Shown here in pieces: positions 1-11,652 of a stretch of DNA of 64,000 bases (positions within the stretch are counted from its first letter, which is position 1; every line of letters starts with the position of its first letter). Origin of the DNA: Calycina herbarum (Eukaryota; Ascomycota; Leotiomycetes; Helotiales; Pezizellaceae); the NCBI GenBank assembly GCA_001414485.1, contig LLEY01000208.1, positions 29,915 to 93,914 on the forward strand, in the 5' to 3' direction. Below the pieces are notes generated by a model. That model was not told the origin of the DNA. It was given only the letters and a program-made list of their open reading frames with translations, and searched no databases. The translations under genes and the position numbers were made by a program.

Positions 1-1415
1 TGCTGGCTCCTCCGCCCATATGAAGCGCCTGGCCACGGGTTAGTATAGCTGTTCTCCAACTTTTCTAAAAGAAGTTACCAGAGGTGCCTTGTAACCCATG
101 GCTGTAAGTCTCGACTTTATGTCTTTGACTGCGGCGACCACGGCTTCCAGAGCTGCCTGAAACGGCTGCTTCAATTCGTCTCTGTAGATCATTAGCCAAG
201 ACCACATCTGCCACAAAGATACTCAGCATGCTCTGTTATTTGCAAAATGAATCTTCCATCGCGTGATGGTATCGTCAGCGCTCTCTTGCCTGGCACCTTG
301 GAATTGAAAAAATGCGTCTTCTTTCTGAACTGACTATCTGCGGATTGTATCATGCCAAGTATATCTTCAGCAGAGTGGCCTCTTTCTGATAATTTTGGCC
401 ACAGCTGTTCTCCAAATCGTCTTGCACTGGTCTCAAAACCATGACTAAGACCTGGGTCCAAATTAGCAAAACTAGCATGGCAGGGGGGTGGACGGGGGCA
501 TCAACTCAGTGACTGGAGAACATGCTTCAGCCCAAATGATTCCTTGCCATGTTCGTTCAATGCCGAGACTACCTGACTTGTGGAGAGGTCCTTATCCGTC
601 AGCGAAGCATTTTCAAAGGGAAAAATTACGAACAATGGTGCCGGCCCCCCAGTCTAGGGTTATAAATATTGCGCCCATCTACACTACAACATTAGCAGCT
701 TCTGGTAGTAAAAAAGGTGGGATCTGACCCCAAAATCTGTCCAATCTCTCATGCCACCACCTTCCAGCCAAGAGCGAGCCATGCTGTCCGATTCTGGGAG
801 CATGGTGAGCGAGTGTAAATTGTATTCGTCTGCAGCCTGCTGAAAAACTGCGTACTCGTGCTTTGACCAGCCGGATGGCATTGTCATTACGAGGGAGACG
901 CATGTAATGTTGAATGACTGGGAGGTACCGAGTTTTCGGACAAAATATCCCGTCTTCGGGTTGAACAAAAAATCGAGAGTCGCGGTAAAGAAGTCGAAGG
1001 CGAATTTCTTGATTCCTAACCCGTTTTGGCTGCCAAAAATGTAAGCAGATTTGAATTCAAGCTCGTCTTGGTATTCATTTGGGACTCCATTCTCGTGAAG
1101 GCCTGGCTTCCAATACTCCACCAATCGGTTGAATTCAAATTCCTCCCCAACCTCCAACTTTTCTTGATCAACTTCTGCTCCCCATAAAAACATCCTTCCC
1201 CCCATGTTCAGTTCATCTCGACGACGCTCTGAAGGGTAGTACATTTTAGTTGAAGCAAGAGAGCCATTGTCAATCCCATGATCGCCCCAACTTTCGATCT
1301 CTTGGCGACGGTCAGTGTCCCCCATACAATATACTCCACCCATTCGTGCTGTACCGAGGTCAAGGACGACGGTCGTTTCCATTGGAGAGTCTTTTCCAAG
1401 GTCGTGGAGAGGCAT
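1..1415 (-). CDS. Hsp70/actin-like ATPase-fold protein, 3' end outside window
   Basis: Six exon segments can be joined in frame on the minus strand: 1415-729, 678-634, 572-506, 451-223, 181-79 and 28 to the window edge. The introns are 41-61 bp with GT-AG ends and usually a CTAAC/CTGAC-like branch site. The start at 1415 or the in-frame ATG at 1382 are both possible; 1382 puts the nucleotide-binding strand (VVLDLGTAR) close to the N-terminus, as in the family. The short second exon carries a phosphate-2-like motif (LDWGAGTI). Fungal Hsp70-like proteins of this type are diverged chaperone-fold ATPases, often expanded in number and of unknown client. Family assignment rests on the two phosphate motifs and overall layout, so it is probable rather than certain. 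The substrate-binding part would lie beyond the window. Confidence 0.6.
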
Positions 1416-2600
1416 CCTGTCGGCTTTTTGTTGTCGCGAGGATGTGAGGAAACCCCAGATGGATAGATGATTTGGCCCTGAAAAATCGGAGAGTCTTGCT
1501 AGCTAGGGCAATCTGGAGAAGCAATGATAGGCTGCAAAAGTTTGACTGAATAACAGGTTTTCATGAGTGATTGAGTCCCTTGTGAGAGGAAGTTATATTA
1601 TTAAAAAGCGAAAAGTCAAGTTCAGGCTGAAAACCGTGGTGCCAAATCGAGGCTTTCCGCGGACTGTAGGTATGTAGCCTGGAAGCCAGGATGATATCCG
1701 ATCATATCTCATATCTAGATTTAGTTACAACAAATCAATTGTTGGTTGCTCGATTCGTTCACAACTGCAGGCAAGAATGCACTGCAAACGAAAGGAGGCT
1801 AACAAGGGACTAGGTAGTTGCGTCCACCCATCCAATCTTACTACCGGGTACCAAAAATACCCAGAGGTGTAGTTTTGAAAACAAAATTCAACCGTAAGTA
1901 TTTTGATTCGAAATACAGATCGTTTTGAAACTTTTCATATGCTATGAAATAAGCTATTGTCGTCGAGAAATTAAGGGGGAACAATACATTGAGCGGAAGA
2001 AGAATTTTGGCATGTAGGGGCACGGGAAGATGCACACGGATACTCAATAAATGGAATTCAGCTGGAATCGGGTAATGGAATATTAATCAATCTAATAATT
2101 GACAAGTAGTCTTGGAAATTAAATGGCACCTAGTCACGTATATTGTATCATTAATGACTTGTTTCGCGGAAGCTAACGGGCATGGCGTTTCTAGATAAGG
2201 CTCTATTGAATTCAAGGGAGCCATGCAGCTTTGTTGTGAGTCATACTTTGTATTGAAGTCAAAGAGAAGAATACCCAATTTGTGTGGACGTTTCGATCAT
2301 GCGCCTGTTGTCGTGTTGGCTTTGGTTTATCGGCTCGCATACCAGTCACTTTCTCGCACTTTTTGTTTCTTTTTCTAACAAAACCCCACTGCCTCTTCGT
2401 CTTGTCCTTCTATCGCATTATTGCCTCTCTTGTCAGACAACAAAAACCAAAAGGAGACCAGTCAATTTGCGAAAATACAGACCAAGCTGGGTGCTGAGGT
2501 AACTGGAAATTTGGTGCTCTTCAGTGGCTCACAGGAGGCTGACATGGTATTCTAGCTCGAATCACATTTCACTCCAACACCTTCGTCTCGTTCCCCAGTA
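1416..2600. other. Intergenic, no gene seen
   Basis: The stretch is moderately AT-rich with only short overlapping ORFs (60-72 codons) that lack family features. It presumably holds the divergent promoters of the flanking genes. Confidence 0.5.
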
Positions 2601-4645
2601 TTGCATGACAAATATCAGGTTGGGAACGCCTTGGGAATCTATGTTACGCTGGTAAATCACATAACAACACCAATGTCACTCTACGCCATGTCTGACGATC
2701 CAAATCCACCGCGTGCCTTTCATTGCCATGTCTCTCAAGATCAAGAAAAGCCACCAATCCAGAGCGAGCAACCGAAATTGTCCCAGAAGCAGATTTTACG
2801 ACCCTCAATTCAGCACAAACTTGGAAGGGATGAGGCCAGTGCCGCAACGACGGGTTCATATGAGGGTCGGTCTATAGCCGACGTGCACTCCCACGCAGGT
2901 CAAGAAAGCGGCTTGATCAGAAAGCAGAAAATCACTCGAGAACCGAAGCCAGATAACGATGTTTCTGAAACAACGCGCAAGAGAAGAGCTGCAACGGAAA
3001 AGAAGGCGGGTGAGAAAAGGCGCATGAAGGAGGTTCAAGAACGACGAATCGAGCATCTCCAAAAAAACGGGATTGAACGACCGGAAGGTCCTTGCGAATC
3101 ATGTAAGGACCGCGGCACAATATGTAAGATATCTATAGATTCTTCATCGAGGAGTTCAAAGTGTCTGTGCTGCCTACAATCCACACGCATGTGTAATTTT
3201 CCAGATTTGAGAGCGGCTGTCCCTGAGACGATCGTCACATCCAAAGAACGGAAGCTGCCCAACAGACAATCACATCAAGTTTATTCGCTCCCATGGTATC
3301 GGGGGCTCTCGAAGAGTGAGAAGAGCAAGGTGCTGGTAGAACTTATAAAGAGCAACAATCGGTACCTGAAATCAGGAACACTTCGTCTTCCCGGTCCCTG
3401 CCGACCTTGCTTCGTATTGAACTTGGAATGCTGGGTGATTAAGGAAGGTTCAGTGGCATCCCAACTGTCAGAAAGTAAACGATGCTCCAATTGCCTGGAT
3501 GATACAATCAGCCATAGCATGAGGTCCCAATTAAAAGGACCTTTGAGGTGCTCCGATGACCAGGAAGAGAGTGTTCCTCGGCAGGTGTGCGTCTCTATTG
3601 CCATCCCTGGAGCCAACCGACATTCACAAAGATTTCACCGAAAACTTTTCCCTGATATCTTTGCGGTTGACGACCCGGTGCGCTTGATGCCCTCAGCACT
3701 AAACGATGACACCAAACTCGCACGTGAATTGTATCAATTCATTGAACATTTGTCTCTTCAAGTCGATATGTTCCACGTAACGCGGTCGAGTTCCCCGCTT
3801 CCCTTCAGTCCTGCTAATATTTTGCGGCTGCTCAAACTATCCCCCGAGGACACCTCGCTTCCCACAGTAGCAAAAGCGATTGAACAGGGTCTGGGAATCG
3901 AAGGTGGTCTAAAACCCACGGAATTCAGTGAAAAGATTTGCCAACTCGAACTTGACGGCTGTAGTCTCTTCGGTACTCCCCATGGTTACTTCTCTCCTCC
4001 TACTCGACCTGATAATGGACATGAATGCATTCTCTCGCGGTAGCATCCCCACCAGGACTGAGATCGTTCTGACCACTATTCGGAATGTTTTCCCTTCACA
4101 GTATCTTGGTAAGAGCGTCCATTGCAGTTCCACATGGCGTACGATTACTGACTCCTACCCCAGAGCAGGGTTGGAAAGAAAAGGTCAAGGAGAATTTCTA
4201 TCAGTTATCCTTATCGTCTGTCTCCCTTGACCGCGACCCGGAACTCTCGATGCAGCTGAACAGCATGGCAGAGGTAGCAGCAGAGAATCTGTTTCAGATC
4301 CTCAAGCCTCTTTTCACCATGGGCCTGACGGCCGTAGCTGAGCCGGAACTGGAGGATTTTCGATACATATGTTCAAGTATTGCGGAGGTTGCAATAAGGC
4401 TCAAAGTCCAGCTTTTCGCGAGAAGTAGAAGCAATCGAATAATCTTTTTCTGGTCGTCTCCAGGGCAGAAATTCGATCACACATTGCACAACCCTTGCGA
4501 TGGTAGCGGTGATACAATGGGAGAGGCCCGAAAGGTAAAAATCGCTCGGTTTTGGGGCATCGAAAAGAGAGATCTGGAGACTGGTCAATATAGTATCCTT
4601 GCGAAGTCCGAGTGCGAACTGGTTGAAGTGGAAGACAGCAAGTAG
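2601..4645 (+). CDS. Putative Zn2Cys6-type regulator, 660 aa
   Basis: Two exons join across an intron at 4040-4101 (GTAGCA...CTGAC...CACAG) to give 660 codons if the first ATG (2601) is used; ATGs at 2673 and 2688 are alternatives. After a basic, low-complexity N-terminus (KRR and KKAGEKRR stretches near residues 125-145), residues about 164-196 show Cys spacing C-x2-C-x6-C-x12-C-x2-C-x6-C, the signature of a fungal binuclear zinc cluster, although it sits internally and lacks the usual RxRK context. A second GPC-x2-C-x6-C module near residue 266 is followed by one C-x2-C pair but no final Cys, so it looks like a degenerate repeat of the first. The C-terminal half is helical and unrecognised. 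A DNA-binding transcription factor is the likely role, inferred from the cluster alone. Confidence 0.6.
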
Positions 4646-4775
4646 ATGTTTTGGCTGTGGTTCATAATGTGCGTATTTCAGGTTCCCACACAAAATCCTT
4701 CTTGTCCTGCGCCACAACCTGCGCCACACTGTCCTCCCCCCATATAAGAAAATTACCATCCGAAAACCCAAAAAC

Positions 4776-5286
4776 ATGCCAATTTATACCTTTAGTTGCG
4801 GTGACAATCGCGGCGACCAAAAGTTCGCCCAGGCACTTGCAAACCTCCACGCCGAAACATTCCACACAGACCCTTCACTCGTGCGAGTAAAATACGTCAT
4901 AAAAGCTGTAGCACAAGCTAGATGGGGCTATGTAGGTTTTTGGGCTTGTCTATATATAGGGCTTTACTGATATTACATCAAAGGGCGGAACAGGATTCAA
5001 ACCCTCTACAAGCTTCTTCAAACAACCTCAAACAACTGAGTATGCGGTCGCTAAAGTTCCCTTTACTGGTTCCGCCGATGAGTGGAAAGAATATTGTTAC
5101 AAGGTTGTCAAACTTTGGGGGCCTAGGTTAAGGACTATTTATTTGCAACGAGTGGATATGAAGTTCGAGATTGGGGATGAGGGAGCGGACGGGAAGACAA
5201 TTGGAAGTGAGAAGAAGGATGTGGCGCATGGCGAAACCTCGCGGGCTGAAGAAAGCGACGCCCCTCCGGCATACGAAAAGTCCTGA
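4776..5286 (+). CDS. Tautomerase-like protein (Tautomerase_3 type)
   Basis: The first exon begins MPIYTF and continues through an LHAETFHT stretch to SLVRV. Fungal small tautomerases (the cis-3-chloroacrylic-acid-dehalogenase-like group) start the same way, with the N-terminal proline acting as catalytic base after Met removal and an amphipathic helix followed by a beta strand. An intron lies between about 4887 and 4961 (acceptor TATATATAG); the exact donor is unsettled. The second exon (FTDITSKGG onward) reads openly to TGA at 5284-5286 and ends in an acidic, Glu/Ala-rich tail. The role, tautomerisation or hydration of small unsaturated carboxylates, is inferred from the family; the substrate is unknown. 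Confidence 0.45.
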
Positions 5287-5517
5287 TACATGTAAATCGC
5301 AAGATGTTCCTTTGTTAAATGTTGTAGTGTTAGTTAGAGTTGATAGCTATCATGTGGGTTCTTTGTTACTTTCTGCTTTCGGTTAATACGAAGGTCGTAA
5401 CTTCAAACTTCTCTTGTTTCCTGTCGTAACCACACAATTTGACCTAAGTCCTTTTGAAACAATATCAAATCCGGACGAGTGGTTCAATGATCTCGTCTAT
5501 CCTATGCCAACTCAAAT

Positions 5518-6861
5518 ATGTCAGGGTATCTCGAACACTTCGAACCACCAAGACTGACTCCTCGACGAAGCATTGCTAGAATCGATGAAATTCCAGACCA
5601 GCCAGTACTCACCAAGCGGCGGGGTTCCAAGAGATCTCAGATTGCGGTTCGCTGGTGGAACCCGCTTTCGTACGCAATTGGGAAATTTGCCATATGGTCA
5701 ATTCTCATCCTGCTGCCGTCCTATGCCATCTTATCTTCATTCCTTGGAAGTTCGGTGATGAGTGAACATGAATATCTTGACAGCATTTCCTTCTTTTCAA
5801 AACCTGTTAATCTTAGGATGGCACAAGCCAAGTTATCAAGTTTATTTCAGATGAAAAAATCACAACATTGGGTACTTGCCAAGGAAGACGCGATATATGA
5901 AGAGATGAAAGACCAAATGTTCAGCCACCTCGAAAAGTACACTGAAACTCTGGATTTTGTCTCTGAGAAAGAGCCGAACGAAAAAGATACAATATGGGGT
6001 TATATCTCTAAGGATAAAGATAGAAAAAGTTACCAAGAGAATTTATTGTCAGCACTGGGGAAATTTCAAAGATTCATGGAGATGACACCAACCACCTTCC
6101 CCAACACAACTAGCATACCAACTCGATTCAGAAGGCTAGAGTCACGAAACAGATTGATTAAGTGGCATGATCACCCTATAAATCCTTTTCAACTAGGTGT
6201 CGCAGAGGGACCACTTCAAACACTTCATCGTGAAGTGAGACAAGTTACAAGTCATCTTCTCATCGCGGCGTATTCTCTTGAGAAATGGGAAAAGTGCCTA
6301 TTAAACTTGTTCAAGCGCAAATACTCGCTCAGTAAACTCCAGTATTCAGATACCTTATTCCTCGAACTACTTACTAAAATATTCGAAGTTTACAAGGAGA
6401 ATTCGGATTTAGGCAAGGACTTTCTACCTAAGACCTTCAACTGGGTCTACAATAAAAACGACTACCTTCAAACCCTAGAGACTCAAAAAGATGCAGCTTT
6501 CAATCAGCTCGATATTTTAGATCAGAGTATCAATATACTCAGCAAAAGTGTTTCAAAAACACTCAGAGACTACGTACCGCGGACTCGAGGAAAAGAAACA
6601 TTGACAATCCCGACCTTGGGAAGAAAGATTTACAAAGATATTGAATGGATAAACTTATTTCTTTTTCAGAAGCAATTGCAGTCCCTTTCTACTCTTGTTC
6701 AGGAAGCGAAGAAAAGAAAATTTGTTTTGCTATCTCATTGGGAAAAGCAGGTTGAATTTCTACAGAATATGCCCCATAATAATGTTTTCACTATGAAGGA
6801 AATTGAGATGGATCTTGACTTGGCGAAGAAAGTTATTGAAACTCCTTTGAATGGAGATTAA
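5518..6861 (+). CDS. Unknown single-pass membrane protein, 447 aa
   Basis: One uninterrupted ORF of 447 codons is present; no family was recognised. The first 50 residues are basic and hydrophilic, followed by one strong hydrophobic segment at about residues 57-77 (FAIWSILILLPSYAILSSFLG region) and a long Lys/Glu-rich helical remainder without further membrane spans. This suggests a membrane anchor with the bulk of the protein on one side. The coding sequence is AT-richer than neighbouring genes, and it sits just before a 2.6 kb AT-rich gap, so it may be a lineage-specific gene in a repeat-flanked position. Confidence 0.55.
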   Translation: MSGYLEHFEPPRLTPRRSIARIDEIPDQPVLTKRRGSKRSQIAVRWWNPLSYAIGKFAIWSILILLPSYAILSSFLGSSVMSEHEYLDSISFFSKPVNLRMAQAKLSSLFQMKKSQHWVLAKEDAIYEEMKDQMFSHLEKYTETLDFVSEKEPNEKDTIWGYISKDKDRKSYQENLLSALGKFQRFMEMTPTTFPNTTSIPTRFRRLESRNRLIKWHDHPINPFQLGVAEGPLQTLHREVRQVTSHLLIAAYSLEKWEKCLLNLFKRKYSLSKLQYSDTLFLELLTKIFEVYKENSDLGKDFLPKTFNWVYNKNDYLQTLETQKDAAFNQLDILDQSINILSKSVSKTLRDYVPRTRGKETLTIPTLGRKIYKDIEWINLFLFQKQLQSLSTLVQEAKKRKFVLLSHWEKQVEFLQNMPHNNVFTMKEIEMDLDLAKKVIETPLNGD

Positions 6862-9523
6862 GCGAGAGAGTACCATATGCTGCAAGAACAGGGATTGAAG
6901 GCTTTTCAGTGTGTAGATTCTAGGTACATGTGTAATTTACACAATAGTTGGTGACCTGTCTTCAAAACATATGCCACCATCTTGGGAATTCTCCAGCCCT
7001 TAATTAAATCACCATCGCCCCAACAAAAGCTCCCCCTAAGTTTTTTTTAAAAACTAGAGGTTGACGAAAGGCAATTTTTTGAACTTCTAGAAAGAGAATT
7101 CAGAGTCATGGTGGACTGGCTTTTTGTAAGGAGGAAGATCGGTTCGGTCTCGCAAATAGGTATTTCTCTCTCTAAGAAACCCACTCGCGATGGACATGAA
7201 GAAAACAAAGACAAGAAATGACAAGATAACTTGACTTTCTTTACCACTCATCATCGTATCGCGTAATTTAGACATCGTTAAGTAGTGATATATAGAAGTT
7301 AGAGAAAACAGGGTTTTGGCGGACTCGCAGAGCTAGTTGGTAACACCTCACTCCGTTAATCTATATAATTAATTATATTCTGTAACAACCAACGGTCGCA
7401 AACACTTACTTTCTTTCTAGTGTCGTAAATCTAAGTGCTTACAATCATATTCTCGAAGGAATAAATATTCAAAGTCGTGGGTGGAAATGTATACTTTATT
7501 GAAGTGGTGCCGTTGGTGGGTCCGTTTTGAGCCTTATAAAAGATAGGAAACATGAGTCTGGACACCTATTATCTCATAAGGCCACTCATTGAATGCTTGA
7601 TCTTCTCCAAATCTATATATGATTTTTGTTTATTAAACTATGTAGGAAAAGAATAAACAAGTTGAATATCTCATGTGGTTGACTTGATATATTATTATTT
7701 GGAGGTGTTGAGGAGTGGGCAAGAAAAACAAGGGTTAAATTTAGAGCAACACGCCGACGAGTAATTGTTGAGACAACGAATTGTGTCACTACTGCACAGT
7801 ATTAATGAGGTGTTGCCGTCACAACTTTTGAGGTGCTTTTGGTACATTGTGCGCATCTTTTAGCCATACGATCTTGTCTTTATGTAGGACTGTAACCTTC
7901 GAAAGGATCTGGGAAATCTAGTGGGGCCCAGGTTCTATGATACACGGGAGTGCTTGCGCACCTCTGTTTTAGTTCACTTGGTGTATATAGAACTTTCCCG
8001 TCCAAGGCTCGAGTAAGAGTACGTGAACTCCCCTTGCATTGTCAAGTAAAAGGTATCGATGAAGCCCTTGAGGTCTCGAAACGTTTTTTGTCCAATGGGT
8101 ATCAACATCATTCTCAGCAGCCATCTATTTCTTGCCAAACCACAAAGGAAAGTCATATGGATGACCGAACACCCAAGAAGTGGGGGGTCAATTCACTCGA
8201 TATCGTCTTACGAAAGTGTATTGATTCAACAACTACATAATTGACCTTTGCGAACCATTCCACAAGTCGAAAAGTCAATTCCTCCAATGTCGCATAATAC
8301 AAAGAACCGTCAACGAACCCAAACCAAATTAACCTACAAACTCAACCCTACGATACACAGTATACTTCGCGTCAGTCTTGTAGATATTCTATACATTAGA
8401 CCTCAAATTTTTGTTTCACGCAAGAAACAGACATATAAAAGAAGTAGAAGTAGATAAGCAGGAAGTATCATTATTATCTATTTTCTTGCTCTCAAGGCAG
8501 AAGAGTAGCAGATTTAGAGTAGTTTTTTTTTGTTGCCTACTAGGCTACTACTATTCTTCAAGCTACAGTTTGTTTTAATAGGCCTGAGAAACAGTAGAGA
8601 CTTCTTCAAATAACTCTTAGAGAGCTCATATTTCCTCAGATATAATCTTTATATAGTAATTAGATAAATTTAATAAAGTTAAAAGTATATAAAATTATAA
8701 AGTACTAAAAACTTCTCTATACTTGTAGTTATTAAATAGAATTCCTTAGCATACTTAGGGTAATTGAGTCAATTAAATAAAGCTAAGAGCTTTTGAGATT
8801 ATAAATTTCTAGATACTTTTAGTTTTTTAAAATGCTTCTTTAGAAAAATTAGAGTCATTGTGTTTATTATATATAGTTGAGCTCTTTTGACATGAGATAT
8901 AAAGCTAAATATATAGTTATTTAATATAATTTTCTAAAAATTTAGAGTACTTAAGTTATAAAGATAAAGTTCTACTTCTTTAAAAATCATCTAATACTAG
9001 ATACTAATCTAAAGAATTGTTATTTAAAGAAGTTTTTATAATTATTTCGACAAATAGAGTTAATCATATAAAGTTTCGAGATATTTCGAAGTAATTCTAG
9101 ACAAGTTATAAGAGATACTTGTGTAAAAGTCTTTATCTAATTCAATTGTCAGAGATTTTTAGAATAATGAAATCAAAGAAAGATAGTTACTAGAATAAAA
9201 GAATCTAAACTATCACGTCTGCTCATTATATCAAGTTCAAGGTCCCAGCGTATTCAGTGAATCTGGTAAAGAGTGGGGTTATCTTAAGCGAGAAATGCAC
9301 CGGCCAACTAAAAGCGCAAACACAAAGTGAAAGACAACAACAGAGAAAAGACGATAACAGAACAAGAAAACAAAAGACCTGTTGGTCCGGCGAATGGCTT
9401 CTGAACCGCAGATCAGGCTCCTGTAGCAACCCACTAATCTCTACATGCTCCTCCAAAAAACACCTTCAACCGCCCACCCACCCCGTCCTGTCCAACGTTT
9501 GCCCACTGGGCTATACAACTACC
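6862..9523. other. AT-rich intergenic region with degraded repeat sequence
   Basis: No convincing gene is present. A 62-codon minus ORF at 7275-7087 encodes one hydrophobic span but has no other support. From about 8460 to 9225 the base composition becomes strongly AT-biased with long runs of TA and AAA steps, like the RIP-altered blocks further right; it is probably an unrecognisable transposon relic. The normal composition returns just before the DUF3716 gene. Confidence 0.5.
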
Positions 9524-11302
9524 ATGTCCATGTGGATTCCAGCACCATTTCCTGCAAACCGCCAGCCTCAAGCCACGAATCTGCAGAAACAAGCTATCTA
9601 TAATATCGAACGTCTCGCCCGCCTCCCCAACCAAAGCAGTATATTCCCAGATGCGCCCAACACCAAACACCTACTCAAAGACTACAACGTCTCCCATCGC
9701 CGCCGCTATGCTGCCAGATTCCAGTCCTCCCCCTTGAACCCGAATCCGAACAATACATCTGCGAGTCCTGTCATAGATCCAGAGATCGCGGTACCGCAAC
9801 AAATTATCCATTTGGCTAACGCCCATGTCAAGAATCCCTCCAAGACCTTCCTTCTTCTCTGCGATATTGGGGTGTCTAGAGATGTTAACATCCGCGAAGG
9901 ATGGGAGGGTGCTTTGGATTTGAAGGATATGAGGAATGCGGAGGCTTTTGCTATGACTGCTGTGGGAGAGGTTCAGGAGGGACGTGATCGGTGTGACCAG
10001 TGCCAAAGAGTAGAAGGGCCATTTACAGAATGTGTGGTGGTTTCAGGATGTGAGAAGGGTGCTTGTGGTTGCTGTGTCTACGGTTCTGGAGATGGAAACC
10101 CTAAGTGCTCCTTGTGGTTTGGGAAAGGCTTTGTGCCAAAGGAGAAGATCGAAAAGGCTAAGAATGGCCATAAGAAGTTGGACACAACAGCGATAGAAGA
10201 AGCTATTGAGAGAGGTATGTAAAACCTATTCCTTTGCGGATTATTTCATCTTTTGCTAACAAAATTAGGGTTTGCACAGAGATTCAATACCGACGGGCCC
10301 CCTCCTAGATTTCCCCCTGAACTTACAAGGCTGTCCTGGGAAGAGTTCGATGCAAGGGGCGTTGTTCTTCAAAATGCATTTGATCGCATTGAAAAAGAAG
10401 TTATTGAGCGACAGGCACTTCACAAAGTGAATATCAGCAAGTATCGCAAGTTCGATGAAATGACAAATAGACAGCTGCTTTCTACTTGGGATGCGCTCTC
10501 AATTGAGCTTACGGATTGGAAGAGAGTAATGACTGCTAAGCGTTTGCGCCTTTGGGATGGGTGGTATCGCGAAGCGAATGAAGAGGAAAAAGAGGATACG
10601 AAAGATGGAGAGGCAAGAAATACCAAGGAAGAGACTAGAGAGGAGGATAGAGCAGAAAATGCAGAGGTTAACGAAGGAAATGCGAGGCATACCAAAGAAG
10701 AAGAGACCAAGGCCATCAAAAATATCCTAGGCTGGCTCACACAATGCACTGAGCAGCAGGCGAAAGCAGAATCAATGGGGGATACGATGGAAGAGACGAC
10801 AGATGCTGGAACACAAGTACAGCAGCCCCTTTTGGAAAGCGTCGAAATCGAAACTGGTCACCTTGAGAATAGCCAAGATATCACCGAAGTCGAATTGACG
10901 GAAGTTGAGTTTGGCGAAACAGCTGGCACGAAAGATGGCATGCAAGAAAGCCAAATTACCACAGGACTCGGCATGACAATGAACGAAGAGAATCTACATG
11001 AGTATCAGCAACAGGGAGATCAACAGCAATTGATTACGGAAAATAGCCAACCTCTCGTCCGACTCGATGACCCATTGTTCTCGGAGTGTGCACTTCAGCA
11101 AAAGAGTATAGAAACCAGCCAATCTGTCGCCGGATTTGATGAGCCATTGATGTCGGAGGATGGAATTCAGCGTCTATTTGAACAGCAATTGAAGGAAACC
11201 CAACAAGCAGGAAAAAGAAACAAAACCCTTCCCGATAACGATAACGATGAGACCTCCACCGAACCTAGACAATCGAAGAAATTCAAAAGCTCGGCGGAAT
11301 AG
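9524..11302 (+). CDS. DUF3716-type cysteine-motif protein, 574 aa
   Basis: Two exons join at an intron 10215-10268 (GTATGT...GCTAAC...TTAG), giving 574 codons from the ATG at 9524, chosen for its ACCATG context; the frame is open further upstream but that part is not protein-like. Residues about 157-190 contain CDQC, GPF-x2-C, GACGCC and KCSL, matching the Cys pattern of fungal DUF3716 domains (CxxC ... GPFxxC ... GAC..C.Y ... CS). The second exon has a helical region, then a long Glu/Lys/Gln-rich disordered tail ending in a basic KKFK stretch. DUF3716 proteins are lineage-expanded in fungi and have no assigned function; a metal-binding fold is inferred from the cysteines. Confidence 0.65.
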
Positions 11303-11652
11303 ATGTATTGTAAAAAGGAAGGAGGGGAATTGCTCTATTATATGAAACAATATAGAAGAACGGGTAGTGTGTTTTTGCACTGGGTCTTGGCGGGTATGAT
11401 AAATCATAGATTCGGGTGGATGATTTCAACTAATGACACTGGTGTGGGATCAAGAGCAATTTGAAAGGCATGAACTGAACCGAGTATCAGACAGGCAAGA
11501 AATCTCATGGAGTGTTTTGTGTGAGGTCGTAGTGTAGTATTTTTCATGTATCATCATGTATTTCCATTTCCCGCCCCCTCAAGGCAGCCAACGACCCCTA
11601 TCCCTCACCCATCTCCACCAGCCTTTACCGTACCATTTCCCATGATCCCCGT

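Noticed and set aside
684..1447. Plus-strand ORFs overlapping the Hsp70-like exon
   Set aside because: They are shadow frames of the minus-strand gene, whose introns and ATPase motifs fit a spliced reading frame.
7950..8450. ORFs of 60-96 codons in the AT-rich gap, possibly retroelement pieces
   Set aside because: No reverse transcriptase, integrase or gag motif could be identified in either strand.
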